This document shows positions 18,132 through 27,049 of a stretch of 55,132 bases of DNA, in pieces (the first letter of the stretch is position 1; each line of letters begins with the position of its first letter). Location of the stretch: the NCBI GenBank assembly GCA_021324975.1, contig JAJPIA010000062.1, forward strand, positions 1 through 55,132, written 5' to 3'. This DNA comes from Bacillota bacterium (lineage in GTDB: Bacteria > Sysuimicrobiota > Sysuimicrobiia > Sysuimicrobiales > Segetimicrobiaceae). A program made the translations under genes and the position numbers. The notes under the pieces were generated by a model, which was not told the DNA's origin, did no database searches, and saw only the letters and a list, made by a program, of their open reading frames with translations.

Positions 18132-19393
18132 GCGTGGTCGGCGCGGGCCTCGCCGGGCTCGCCGCCGCGGTGGATCTCGCGGAGGCGGGGTGCCGGGTCA
18201 CCCTGTTCGAGCGGAGCCGCCTCCTTGGGGGGCGCGCGACGTCGTTTCGCGTCAACGGCTGCGAGGTGGACAACGGCCAGCACGTGTTCCTCGGGTGCTA
18301 CGCGGAGTTTCTCGGGTTCGTCCGCCGGCTCGGCCTGGCGCGGCACGTGCGGCTGCAGGAGCGGTTCGACGTGCTCGTGCTATCGCGAGGCGGGGTCCGG
18401 AGCCGCCTCCGGTCGGCGCGGCTCCCGGCGCCGTGGCATCTCGTGTCCTCGTTCGTCCAGTACCGGCACCTGGGGTGGCGGGCGAAGCTCGACGTCGCGC
18501 ACGCGCTCGTACGCGCGCGGGAAGCCCGCGCCTCGGACGGGACATGCGCGGAGTGGCTGGCGCGCCTCGGCCAGGGCGAGGAGGCGCTGCGGGCGTTTTG
18601 GCGCCCGTTTCTCGTTCCCGCGCTCAATGCGCCGCTCGACCGCATGAGCGCCGCAGACGCGGGCTTCGTGCTGGAGACCGCGTTCCTGCGCGACCCGCGC
18701 GCGGCGCGGCTCGGGTATCTCGCGGTGCCGTTGGCGCGGCTGGCCGAGGCCGCCGCGTCGCGGCTCGACGACGTGCGGCTGCAGACGCCGGTGAGCGGCC
18801 TGGACCTGTCGCCGGATCGCGCGGTGAAGATCGTGCTGGCCGACGGCGCCGTCGTGGAGGTCGACGGCGTGATCGTCGCGGTCTCGCCGCCGCAACTCTC
18901 GAGCCTCTTCGCGTCGTACCGCGGGGACGGGCTGCCGCAGGTGACCGGGTACCTGGCCCGGCCCATCATCGACGTCCACCTCTGGCACGATCGCGGCAGC
19001 CTCGGGTTCGACCTGGCGGCGCTGCTCGACTCGCCGGTACAATGGGTCTTCGAAAAGGCGCCCGGGTATCTCTGCTGCAGCCTGAGCGCCGCGGACGCGC
19101 TGATCGCGCGGCCGAATGCCGAGCTCGTCGCGCTGTGCTGGGACGAAGTGCGCCGGGGGATTCCGGAACTCGCCCGCGCGGCGCTCCTGGACGGCGCGGC
19201 GACCCGGAGCCCCGAGGGCACGTTCACGGCTGCGCCCGGCGTGGCAAAGCTGGGGCCTCGGACCGGCAGCCGGCGGCTCGTGCTGGCCGGATCGTGGACC
19301 GACACGGGGTGGCCCGATACGTTGGAATCTGCCGTTCGAAGCGGCCGGCGTGCGGCGCGCCAGATGCTGGATGGCCTCGAGGAGGCGGCATGA
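18113..19393 (+). CDS. hpnE: Squalene-associated FAD-dependent desaturase/oxidoreductase
   Basis: Reduces hydroxysqualene to squalene. The 426-residue flavoprotein starts with the dinucleotide-binding motif GVVGAGLAGLAAAVDLAEAG, then GGRATSFRVNG and VDNGQHVFLGCY, and ends with the FAD-contact segment VLAGSWTDTGWPDTLESAVRSG. The start is taken at GTG 18113, overlapping hpnD by 19 bases; GTG 18134 is also possible but would trim the strand preceding the Rossmann loop. The stop overlaps the ATG of the cyclase gene. Confidence 0.92.
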   Translation: MAAYRVGVVGAGLAGLAAAVDLAEAGCRVTLFERSRLLGGRATSFRVNGCEVDNGQHVFLGCYAEFLGFVRRLGLARHVRLQERFDVLVLSRGGVRSRLRSARLPAPWHLVSSFVQYRHLGWRAKLDVAHALVRAREARASDGTCAEWLARLGQGEEALRAFWRPFLVPALNAPLDRMSAADAGFVLETAFLRDPRAARLGYLAVPLARLAEAAASRLDDVRLQTPVSGLDLSPDRAVKIVLADGAVVEVDGVIVAVSPPQLSSLFASYRGDGLPQVTGYLARPIIDVHLWHDRGSLGFDLAALLDSPVQWVFEKAPGYLCCSLSAADALIARPNAELVALCWDEVRRGIPELARAALLDGAATRSPEGTFTAAPGVAKLGPRTGSRRLVLAGSWTDTGWPDTLESAVRSGRRAARQMLDGLEEAA

Positions 19394-21333
19394 TCTCCGG
19401 GCGCGGGTTCGAGCAACGGGTCTCGGAGACACACCCGGCCGTGCCGGCGCGCGGCGGCGACACGGCCGGCGCCCTTGATGCGGCCGTGACGTGGCTGCTC
19501 GAGCACCAGCATCCCGATGGCTGGTGGACCGCCGAACTGGAGACCAATGTGACGATGACCGCGGAGCACGTGCTGCTCCTGCGCTTCCTCGGGCTCGACG
19601 TGCAGGGCGTGCGCGACGGCGCCGTCCGCCACATCCTCGGCGCGCAGCGCGGGGACGGATCGTGGGGACTCTACCACGAGGCCCCGGCGGACCTGAGCAC
19701 GACGATCGAGGCGTACGCGGCGCTCCGGGTGCTCGGCCTGGACCCGGGCGCCGCGCCGATGCGACGGGCCCTTGGCGTGATCCGATCGCTCGGCGGCGTG
19801 GCGCGTGCTCGGGTGTTCACGAAGATCTGGCTCGCGCTGTTCGGTCAGTATCCGTGGGCAGGGATCCCGACGATCCCGCCCGAGATCGTGTATCTGCCTT
19901 CGTTTGTCCCGTTCAACCTGTACGACTTCGCCTGCTGGGCACGGGGGACGATCGCGCCGCTCACGATCGTGCTGGCGCACCGTCCCGTGCGCCCGCTCGG
20001 CGTGGACCTGCGCGAGGTGGTCCTCGAGGGCACCGAAGGATCGCTGGCGCGCGTGCCGGGCGGCGGGCCGCTGTGGTGGGTCGATGCGCTCCTCAAGCTG
20101 TACGAACGCTGGTCGTGGAAGCCGGGGCGCGCCGCCTCGCGCCGGCGCCTCGTGCAGTGGATCCAGGACCGGCAGGAGGCGGACGGCAGTTGGGGCGGCA
20201 TCCAGCCGCCGTGGGTGTACTCGCTCATCGCGCTCGCGCTGGAGGGGATGCCGGTCGACCATCCGGTCATGCGCCGCGGGCTCGAGGGCATGCACCGGTT
20301 CTCCATCGATGACGCGGGCGGGTGGCGGTTTCAGGCGTGCATGTCGCCGGTGTGGGACACCGCGTGGGCGCTCCGGGCGCTCGCCGCGGCCGGGCGCCGG
20401 CTCGACGAGCCGCACGTCCGCGCGGCGGTCCGGTGGATCCTCGCCGAGCAGATCGGCGTCTCCGGCGACTGGGCTGTGCGGAGTCCCCGCGTCCCGTGCG
20501 GGGGGTGGGCGTTCGAGTTCGACAACGACCTGTACCCGGACATCGACGACACCGCGGTCGTCGTGGTCGCGCTGCTGGAGAGCGGCGCCGGCACGCTCGC
20601 ACGCGATGCGATCGAGCGCGCCCGCCGCTGGGTGCTCGCGATGCGGTCGCGCGGCGGCGCGTGGGGCGCCTTCGACCGCAACAACACCCGCCGCGTGATC
20701 ACGCGGCTGCCGTTTTGCGACTTCGGCGCGGTGCTGGACCCGCCGTCGGAGGACGTGACGGCGCACGTGGTGGAGATGCTCGGCGTGCTGGGCTCGGACG
20801 CCCGTGACGTCGTCGTTCGCGACGCGCTGCGCTACCTCGCGGCGACGCAGCATCCCGGGGGCGCCTGGTGGGGCCGCTGGGGTGTGAACTACATCTACGG
20901 AACGTGGTGCGTGATCTCGGGGCTCGCCGCGGTCGGCGCCGGCGCCTCGATGACGGCGCGCGGCGCGACGTGGCTGCTCTCGGTGCAGCAGCCCGACGGC
21001 GGATGGGGCGAGACCTGCTATTCTTATGAGGACGCGTCGTTTGCGGGGGTCGGCCGGAGCACCCCGTCGCAGACCGCCTGGGCGGTCCTGGCGCTCCAAC
21101 TCGCGGGTCAAGGGCGGCATCCGGCCTGCCAGCGCGGGCTCGCGTTTCTCGCGGCGACGCAGCGTGACGGGACCTGGGAGGAGCCCGAGTTCACGGGCAC
21201 GGGGTTCCCGCGCGACTTCTACATCAACTACCATCTGTACCGGCACGTGTTTCCGATGCTGGCGCTCGCGCACGCGGCGGCGGCAGAGATCCCGGCCGCC
21301 CCTCGGGAGCGGCACGACCTGCTGGTGAGGTGA
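19390..21333 (+). CDS. shc: Squalene-hopene cyclase
   Basis: Cyclises squalene to hopene/hopanol; a monotopic membrane enzyme. The 647-residue product carries the catalytic DIDDTAVV motif (DxDDTA) and several QW repeats (QHPDGWW, QRGDGSWG, QEADGSWGG, QQPDGGWGE, QRDGTWEE). The PSFVPFNLYDFACWARGT segment is also characteristic. Length is normal for bacterial Shc (about 630-680). It begins in an ATGA overlap with hpnE and is followed 6 bases later by hpnH. Confidence 0.96.
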   Translation: MISGRGFEQRVSETHPAVPARGGDTAGALDAAVTWLLEHQHPDGWWTAELETNVTMTAEHVLLLRFLGLDVQGVRDGAVRHILGAQRGDGSWGLYHEAPADLSTTIEAYAALRVLGLDPGAAPMRRALGVIRSLGGVARARVFTKIWLALFGQYPWAGIPTIPPEIVYLPSFVPFNLYDFACWARGTIAPLTIVLAHRPVRPLGVDLREVVLEGTEGSLARVPGGGPLWWVDALLKLYERWSWKPGRAASRRRLVQWIQDRQEADGSWGGIQPPWVYSLIALALEGMPVDHPVMRRGLEGMHRFSIDDAGGWRFQACMSPVWDTAWALRALAAAGRRLDEPHVRAAVRWILAEQIGVSGDWAVRSPRVPCGGWAFEFDNDLYPDIDDTAVVVVALLESGAGTLARDAIERARRWVLAMRSRGGAWGAFDRNNTRRVITRLPFCDFGAVLDPPSEDVTAHVVEMLGVLGSDARDVVVRDALRYLAATQHPGGAWWGRWGVNYIYGTWCVISGLAAVGAGASMTARGATWLLSVQQPDGGWGETCYSYEDASFAGVGRSTPSQTAWAVLALQLAGQGRHPACQRGLAFLAATQRDGTWEEPEFTGTGFPRDFYINYHLYRHVFPMLALAHAAAAEIPAAPRERHDLLVR

Positions 21334-21339
21334 GAAGCG

Positions 21340-22347
21340 ATGAGCGTTCCGTTGCGTGAAAAGGTCGCCGTGGCGTCGTGGGTGCTCCTCAACCGCCTGC
21401 GGGGTGTCGAGAAATTCCCGCTCGTCCTGCAGCTGGAGCCACTGTTCCAGTGCAACCTGGCGTGCGCCGGCTGCGGCAAGATCCAGCACCCGCCGGAGGT
21501 GCTGGCCCGGCGTCTCAGCGTCGACGAGTGTCTGCGCGCCGTGGAGGAGTGCGGCGCACCGGTGGTGTCCATCGCCGGCGGCGAGCCGCTCGTCCACCCG
21601 GAGATCCACCTCATCGTGCAGGCGCTCGTCAAGCGCCGCCGCTTCGTCTATCTGAACACGAACACGCTGTTGATGCGGAAGAAGCTGGACCTCTTCACGC
21701 CGTCGCCGTACTTCGTGTGGTCGATCCACCTCGACGGCAAGCGCGAGCGCCACGACCGGTCGGTCTGCCGGAACGGCGTGTTCGACATCGCCGTGGACGC
21801 CATCCGCGCGGCGCAACAGCGCGGCTTCCGGGTCACCACCAACACCACGTTCTTCGCCACGGACGACGCCGCGTCGATCCGCGAGGTGCTCGACTTCATC
21901 AACGACGAGCTCGGGGTGGACCGCATGCAGATCGCCCCGGGCTACGCGTACGAGAAGGCGCCGAACAAATCCAACTTTCTCACGGTGGAGCGGACGCGGG
22001 CGATCTTCCGGGAGGCCTTTTCCGGCGGCCGGCGGCGGAAGTGGCGGCTCAACCACACGCCGCTGTACCTCGACTTCCTGGAGGGCAAGGTTGATTTTGC
22101 CTGCACGGCGTGGGGCGTGCCGTCCTTCTCCGTGTTCGGATGGCAGCGGCCGTGCTACCTGATGGCGGACGGCGGGTACGCGAAGACCTTTCGCGAGCTG
22201 ATCGAGGACACGGATTGGTCGCAATACGGCCGGGGCCGCCACCCGAAGTGCGCCAACTGCATGGCGCACTGCGGCTATGAGCCCACGGCCGTGGTCGCCA
22301 CGCTCGGGTCGCTCAGGCAGTCGTTGCGGGCGGCGCGTGGGCACTGA
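21340..22347 (+). CDS. hpnH: Adenosyl-hopene transferase, radical SAM
   Basis: Adds a 5'-deoxyadenosyl group to hopene, the first step towards extended (C35) hopanoids. The 335-residue protein has the radical-SAM cluster motif CNLACAGCGK (C-x3-C-x2-C) near residue 42, then SIAGGEPLVHPEI. C-terminal cysteines (KCANCMAHCGYEPT) may bind a further cluster or be structural. AGAAGCG lies upstream of the ATG. With hpnG and hpnA nearby, the pathway continues past adenosylhopane. Confidence 0.95.
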   Translation: MSVPLREKVAVASWVLLNRLRGVEKFPLVLQLEPLFQCNLACAGCGKIQHPPEVLARRLSVDECLRAVEECGAPVVSIAGGEPLVHPEIHLIVQALVKRRRFVYLNTNTLLMRKKLDLFTPSPYFVWSIHLDGKRERHDRSVCRNGVFDIAVDAIRAAQQRGFRVTTNTTFFATDDAASIREVLDFINDELGVDRMQIAPGYAYEKAPNKSNFLTVERTRAIFREAFSGGRRRKWRLNHTPLYLDFLEGKVDFACTAWGVPSFSVFGWQRPCYLMADGGYAKTFRELIEDTDWSQYGRGRHPKCANCMAHCGYEPTAVVATLGSLRQSLRAARGH

Positions 22348-23320
22348 GGGGACCCACGTCTTCCTGACCGGCGCCACCGGCTTCGTCGGGCGCCACGTGC
22401 TCCGTGCCCTCAGCGCCGAGGGCTACCGGGTGCGGGCACTCGTGCGCCGCCCCGGGGACACGCTTGAGGGCGCCGAGGCGGTGCTGGGGGACCTGCGCCG
22501 GCCGGGCGAGCTCGTGCCGGCGCTCCGCGGGTGCCGCTATCTCGTGCACTGCGCGGCCCTGTACTCCTTTGCGCCCGCCGACCGGAGGGCGCTCCGCGCC
22601 GTCAACGTCGCCGGCACGGCGGGCCTCCTCGAAGCGGCGCGGGTCGCGGGCGTCGAGCGTGCGGTGGTGACGTCGAGCTCCGCGACCGTGGGGCCCGCGC
22701 GGTCCGACGGGCAGCCCGCGACCGAGGACGACCGCGCGGCCCTCGGGCACGGCTCCGGGTACCACCGGTCGAAAGTCGAGCAGGAATACGCGGCGCTGGC
22801 CGCCCGGGTCCCGGTGGTGCTGGTGCTGCCGACGACGCCGATCGGGCCCGGCGACTGGAAGCCGACGCCCACGGGCCGGCTCATCCTGGACTTTGCCAGG
22901 GGCCGCATCTTCGCCGCGCCTCCGGACGGCGGCTGCAATCTCGTCGCGGTCGAGGACGTGGCCCGCGCCCACGTGCTCGCGTTGGAGCACGGTCGCCCGC
23001 GTGAGCGGTATCTGCTCGGCGGCGACAACCTGTCGCTGGCGGACCTCTGGCGCGCGCTCGGCGATGCCACCGGCCGGCCGGTCCCGCGCCGCCGCATCCC
23101 GTACCGGCTGGCGCTGGCCCTCGGCTACGTCGACGAGGCGCGCTGCCGGCTCCAGCCGGGGAGCGTTCCCCGGGTCCCGCTCGAGGGAGTGCGGATGTCC
23201 ATCGAGCGGATGTATGTCGACAGCGCGAAGGCGCGGGCCGAGCTGGGCTACGCGCCGGGGCCGGTGTATCCGGCGCTCAAGCGCGCGGTGGCCTGGTACC
23301 GGACGCAGGGTTATGCGTAG
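22337..23320 (+). CDS. hpnA: Hopanoid-associated sugar epimerase (NAD-dependent, SDR)
   Basis: Extended short-chain dehydrogenase of 327 residues linked to hopanoid side-chain modification. NAD-binding motif TGATGFVGRHVLRAL opens the protein. The catalytic tyrosine/lysine pair is YHRSK, preceded by the serine-rich VTSSSATVGP. PTTPIGPGDWKPTPTGRLI is typical of HpnA. Start is GTG 22337, overlapping hpnH by 11 bases. The gene is followed, with an 8-base overlap, by hpnG. Confidence 0.92.
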   Translation: MGTEGTHVFLTGATGFVGRHVLRALSAEGYRVRALVRRPGDTLEGAEAVLGDLRRPGELVPALRGCRYLVHCAALYSFAPADRRALRAVNVAGTAGLLEAARVAGVERAVVTSSSATVGPARSDGQPATEDDRAALGHGSGYHRSKVEQEYAALAARVPVVLVLPTTPIGPGDWKPTPTGRLILDFARGRIFAAPPDGGCNLVAVEDVARAHVLALEHGRPRERYLLGGDNLSLADLWRALGDATGRPVPRRRIPYRLALALGYVDEARCRLQPGSVPRVPLEGVRMSIERMYVDSAKARAELGYAPGPVYPALKRAVAWYRTQGYA

Positions 23321-23987
23321 CGGCGCCGGGCGGGTTACCGTGCTGGCCGCGACCGGCCTCGAAGCCTGGGCCGCGCGCCGGACGATCCGGGGCGCGCGTA
23401 TCATCGCAGCGGGGATCCGCCTCGGCCGGCTGCGCAGCCGGGCCTTCGACGGCGCGGTGATCACGTGCGGTCTCGCCGGCAGCGTCGATCCCGGCGTCCC
23501 CCCCGGCACGGTCGTGATCCCCGGCCGGGTGCTCCGGCCGGACGGTCGTTGGGTCGACTGCGATCCCGGACTTGTGGATGCGTTCACCCAGGCCGCCCGC
23601 CGGTTGGGATTCCTCCCGGAGTGCCGGCCGCTTGGAACGGCGTCCGAGTTTGTCCGAGGCGCTGCTCGCGGAACGTGGGCGGCCCGCGGCTGCGCCGCGG
23701 TCGATATGGAGACCGGCATGATCGAGGCTCCGCGGCTTGCGGCCGTGCGGGTCGTGCTCGATGCTCCGTGCAGCGAGCTCGGGTCGGCGTGGGAGCGGCC
23801 GGCGTCGGTTCTCGTGCGTCCCCGGGCATGGGGCGAGGCGGTGTGGCTCCTCGGGGCGGCGCCGCGGTACGCGCGTCGCGCCGCGGCCGTCGTCGCGGCC
23901 GCGCTGCCGTGCATCGAGCAGGGTGCCTTGCGCGCGGCGCCGCGGGATCGGCGACGGGCCGATGTGATGGCCGGGGGTGCGCGGTAA
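23313..23987 (+). CDS. hpnG: Adenosylhopane nucleosidase (phosphorylase superfamily)
   Basis: Removes adenine from adenosylhopane to give ribosylhopane. The 224-residue protein belongs to the purine phosphorylase/MTA-SAH nucleosidase fold: CGLAGSVDPGVPPGTVVIP is the phosphate/ribose loop region and AVDMETGMIE the ribose-binding DMET motif. Its N terminus overlaps hpnA, and the next ATG (prenyl synthase) is 4 bases after its stop. The overall similarity is distant, so the name rests partly on operon position. Confidence 0.85.
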   Translation: MRSGAGRVTVLAATGLEAWAARRTIRGARIIAAGIRLGRLRSRAFDGAVITCGLAGSVDPGVPPGTVVIPGRVLRPDGRWVDCDPGLVDAFTQAARRLGFLPECRPLGTASEFVRGAARGTWAARGCAAVDMETGMIEAPRLAAVRVVLDAPCSELGSAWERPASVLVRPRAWGEAVWLLGAAPRYARRAAAVVAAALPCIEQGALRAAPRDRRRADVMAGGAR

Positions 23988-23991
23988 CGGC

Positions 23992-24945
23992 ATGACGGGC
24001 GGCGATGAGCAGCTCGGCGTGTCGCAGGCCGGTCCGTCACTTGTCTTGTCGCCCCAGGCGCGCCAGGCGGTCGAAGCGCGGCTTGCGGCCGATCGTCACG
24101 CGGTCGAAGACGCGCTCGACCGGCTCGTTGGCGCGAACGGCATCCCGCCCACCCTGTACGAGGCGATACGGTACAGCGTGTTTGCCGGCGGGAAGCGGCT
24201 CCGGCCGCTCCTCGTCATCGCCGCGGCCGAGGTCGGGGGGAGCGTGGCCGATGCGGTCCTGCCGGCGGCATGCGCCGTCGAACTGGTCCATACCTACTCG
24301 CTGATCCACGACGACCTACCGGCGATGGACGATTCGCCGACCCGGCGCGGGCGGCCGACGTGCCACGTCGTCTACGGCGACGCGCTCGCCGTGCTCGCCG
24401 GCGATGGGCTCCAGGCCCTGGGATTTGACCTCCTGGCGCAGAACGCCGGCGTCCGGGGCATGCCCCCCGACCGCGTCGTCCGCGCGATCGCCGCGCTCGC
24501 GCAGGGGATCGGGGCGCGGGGCATGGTCGGCGGGCAGACGCTGGATCTGCTCGCGGCGCGTGATCGGTCCCGCGACGTTCGGGAGATTCACCGCCTCAAG
24601 ACGGGCGCGCTGATCGAGGCCTGTCTCCGCATCGGCGGCCTGCTCGGCGGGGCATCCGACACGGACCTGGAGGCGCTCGCACGATACGGCGCCCACGTCG
24701 GGCTCGCGTTTCAGATCGTGGACGACCTCCTGGATGTGCTCGGCGACGAAGCGGCGCTCGGCAAGCACACGGGGAGCGACGCGGCGCAGGCCAAGCTCAC
24801 CTTTCCCGGGGCGTTCGGCGTGACCGCCGCGCGCGAGCTTGCGCACGAAGCGACGGCGCAGGCGGTCCTGGCCCTCGAGCCGCTCGGCGCGCGCGGGTGC
24901 TGGTTGCGCGACCTGGCGATTTATCTGTTGACCCGCGATCGGTGA
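23992..24945 (+). CDS. Polyprenyl (farnesyl/geranylgeranyl) diphosphate synthase
   Basis: Head-to-tail prenyltransferase, 317 residues. Visible motifs: FAGGKRLRPLLV, the first aspartate-rich motif HDDLPAMDDSPTRRGRPTCH, KTGALIEACL, and the second aspartate-rich motif QIVDDLLDVLGD. As last gene of the hopanoid operon it most likely supplies farnesyl diphosphate to HpnD; chain length cannot be proven by eye. ATG 23992 is preferred over the in-frame GTG 23977, which lies inside hpnG. Confidence 0.92.
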   Translation: MTGGDEQLGVSQAGPSLVLSPQARQAVEARLAADRHAVEDALDRLVGANGIPPTLYEAIRYSVFAGGKRLRPLLVIAAAEVGGSVADAVLPAACAVELVHTYSLIHDDLPAMDDSPTRRGRPTCHVVYGDALAVLAGDGLQALGFDLLAQNAGVRGMPPDRVVRAIAALAQGIGARGMVGGQTLDLLAARDRSRDVREIHRLKTGALIEACLRIGGLLGGASDTDLEALARYGAHVGLAFQIVDDLLDVLGDEAALGKHTGSDAAQAKLTFPGAFGVTAARELAHEATAQAVLALEPLGARGCWLRDLAIYLLTRDR

Positions 24946-24948
24946 TCC

Positions 24949-24969
24949 GGCCGGCGGTTGCCGCCGGTC
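24949..24969 (+). terminator. GC-rich hairpin after the hopanoid operon
   Basis: CCGGCGG-TTG-CCGCCGG, extended by a wobble and a G-C pair, directly follows the stop of the prenyl synthase. There is no T-tract, so it is a weak terminator candidate or a transcript 3'-end stabiliser. Confidence 0.4.
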
Positions 24970-25168
24970 CCCGAGTGCCCGATTCGCGGCCTGGGAGCCG
25001 GGCCGGCAGGGGCCATTCCGCCGTCATCGGAGCGTCATGCCCCTCGTGTAACCTCCACCTGGGAACGTCTCCGCGGAGCCGCACCGTATTGATTGAGGGG
25101 TTCTACGCAAGGGATCCGGGCCCCAGCGTGCGGCTTCGATTCTCCGGGTCCCGAGGGGGAACGATAGG

Positions 25169-26287
25169 ATGGTGAGGTTGCGGTACCTCGAGTTCGTAGT
25201 GGTCGTGGCGCTGATCGCCGCGTTCAGCGGCGGTGCCGGCGCCACGGTCGCGTCATATGTGCGTCCGCACGCTGTCGAGGCGGCGGGCGCGCCGGCCGCG
25301 GCGCCGGCACCGGCGCCCGCGGGCGCCCGGAGCCCGTTTGTCGCCGCGGTGGCGCGCGTCCGGCCAGCCGTCGTCAACATCAGCACGGTCGAGACCGTGC
25401 AGAACCCGTTTGGGCAGCAGGCGGCGCCGTTCTTCGGGCTGCCCCGCGGCCCCATCCAGCAAAAGGCCATCGGCTCGGGCGTCATCGTGAGTAGGGACGG
25501 CTACATTTTGACGAACGCGCACGTCGTGGACGGCGCGCAGCAGCTGACGGTGACGCTGCTCGACGGCCGCACGTTCAAGGGACACGTCGTCGGGAGCGAC
25601 ACGACGACCGACCTCGCGGTGGTCAAGATCCCGGCCACCTCGCTCCCGGTGGCCCCGCTCGGCGATTCATCCGCGCTGCAGCCCGGGGACTGGGCCATCG
25701 CGATCGGGAATCCGTACGGCCTCAACTTCACCGTGACCGTCGGCGTGGTCAGCGCGATGGGCCGGACGCTGCCGAACGGGCCGGAGGAGACGTTCATCCA
25801 AACGGACGCGCCGATCAACCCGGGGAACAGCGGCGGCCCGCTCGTGGATACCGACGGGCGCGTGGTCGGCGTCAACAGTGCGAAGTTCGAGAACGCCCAG
25901 GGGATCGGGTTCTCGATCCCGATCAACACGGCGAAGGGGATCATGAGCCAGCTCATTGCGAGCGGCCGCGTCGTCCGGCCGTACCTCGGCGTGTATCTGC
26001 AGCCGTTGACCCCGGACCTGGCCGGCGAGCTCAACCTGCCGCCGGACACCAAGGGCGCGCTCGTCGCCGAGGTGGCGCCGGGCAGCCCCGCTGCGGCGGC
26101 GGGCCTCCAGCGGGGCGACGTCATCATCCAAGCCGGGGACCAGCGGACGCAGGATCCCAGCACGCTCGTGACCTACATTCATGGCCAGAAGGTGGGCTCG
26201 AAAGTGACACTCCGCGTGCTCCATCAGGGCCGCACGGTCAACGAGGCCGTGACGCTGGGAGAGACGCCGCCGGCGCCGGCCTCGTAG
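25169..26287 (+). CDS. HtrA/DegP-family serine protease with one PDZ domain
   Basis: Envelope quality-control protease of 372 residues. The N-terminal hydrophobic segment (about 7-30) is a signal anchor, followed by an Ala/Pro linker. Trypsin-like domain with catalytic His in TNAHVV, Asp in TTDLAVVKI and Ser in NPGNSGGPL; a single PDZ domain fills about residues 275-365 (LGVYLQPLTPDL to GRTVNEAVTL). It has its own 220-bp upstream region and is closed by a strong hairpin, so it is monocistronic. Confidence 0.94.
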   Translation: MVRLRYLEFVVVVALIAAFSGGAGATVASYVRPHAVEAAGAPAAAPAPAPAGARSPFVAAVARVRPAVVNISTVETVQNPFGQQAAPFFGLPRGPIQQKAIGSGVIVSRDGYILTNAHVVDGAQQLTVTLLDGRTFKGHVVGSDTTTDLAVVKIPATSLPVAPLGDSSALQPGDWAIAIGNPYGLNFTVTVGVVSAMGRTLPNGPEETFIQTDAPINPGNSGGPLVDTDGRVVGVNSAKFENAQGIGFSIPINTAKGIMSQLIASGRVVRPYLGVYLQPLTPDLAGELNLPPDTKGALVAEVAPGSPAAAAGLQRGDVIIQAGDQRTQDPSTLVTYIHGQKVGSKVTLRVLHQGRTVNEAVTLGETPPAPAS

Positions 26288-26327
26288 CACGCCGTGGCAC
26301 GCTTCACATAACCCGATAATTCGAACG

Positions 26328-26358
26328 CGCGGGGCCGGCCCAACGGGCCGGCCCCGCG
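26328..26358 (+). terminator. Strong intrinsic-type hairpin after htrA
   Basis: A perfect 14-bp stem (CGCGGGGCCGGCCC and its complement) with a 3-base loop lies 40 bases after the htrA stop. It is followed by only a short T-containing stretch (CATCATTTG). It marks the boundary between the compact left half and the more disordered right half of the window. Confidence 0.75.
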
Positions 26359-26437
26359 AGCATCATTTGCTTCCACCGCACCCGGCCGTAATCCGCGCTG
26401 CAAGCGGGCCGTGGTCGGCGGCCGCAGGCGGATCGAA

Positions 26438-26502
26438 TTTACCGTCTGTTATCGTCCTGGTTATGCTCCGGTAACGTTCACCCGGCTGAAACTTAGTAGG
26501 CT
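26438..26502 (+). promoter_or_regulatory. Repeated composite promoter, copy A (upstream of the 113-aa protein)
   Basis: TTTACC at 26438, TTAT at 12-15, GTTATG at 23-28 and GGTAACG at 33-39 of the element, followed 20 bp later by the -10 hexamer TAGGCT (26497-26502). Halves 3 and 4 also form a dyad (GTTA...TAAC). The leader to the next ATG is about 200 bases. Confidence 0.75.
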
Positions 26503-26707
26503 GGGAGTACCGATACGGGGCTCGGAGCATTCCGGCGGGAACGCGATTGTCCCCCGGCAGGTGCTTCGGAGTCCGCTCAGGCGCCGCCGGCCGCGGTGAT
26601 GTGTCGTCGCGGTTCCGATTGGCAAATGTCCTGCGACCCACACGCGAATATGGCCGAGGCGCTCGTGCGCGAACAGCGCGCACAATTTGAGAACGAGGAA
26701 CGCTGCG

Positions 26708-27049
26708 ATGAACCTGTCTCGATTCTTCCCGCACCGTGGGGCGGAGGGACACCATCTTGTGGGGCACATCGCCGATGTGCCGCGGGTTGTCGAACAGCTT
26801 GATCCGCCCGCCAAGATCATGGTGTTTCACATCGCCGAGGCCGCGAATCTGGAGTTCCACCTGACGATGCTTCCGACGACGCCGGCACGCCACAAGGGCG
26901 ATCGCGTGGAGCTGGTCTGGACCCGGGAGACCCGCGGGACTGCGATCGTGGACACGCTGTATTCGGCGCCAGACATCGGGGAGATCCGCCGGCGGAACGC
27001 AGAATACCTCCACAAGATTGTGGAGAGTGCGTCCCGCGGCCCGCAATGA
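26708..27049 (+). CDS. Uncharacterised 113-aa protein, paralog of the gene at 50731
   Basis: I do not recognise this family. The soluble, beta-rich sequence contains HLVGHIADVPRVVEQ, MVFHIAE, MLPTTPARHKGDRVEL and a C-terminal RRRNAEYLHKI helix. More than half of the residues are identical by eye to the 114-residue product at 50731-51075. The strand pattern with GDRVEL is reminiscent of a small OB-like barrel, which is only a suggestion. ATG 26708 has GAGG 10 bases upstream. The stop overlaps the start of the next small gene (ATGA). Transcription probably starts from promoter copy A. Confidence 0.75.
   Translation: MNLSRFFPHRGAEGHHLVGHIADVPRVVEQLDPPAKIMVFHIAEAANLEFHLTMLPTTPARHKGDRVELVWTRETRGTAIVDTLYSAPDIGEIRRRNAEYLHKIVESASRGPQ

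Noticed and set aside
18298-22377. 1359-codon minus-strand open frame opposite hpnE, shc and hpnH
   Set aside because: A shadow of the hopanoid genes; no domain pattern and extreme Arg/Pro/His content.
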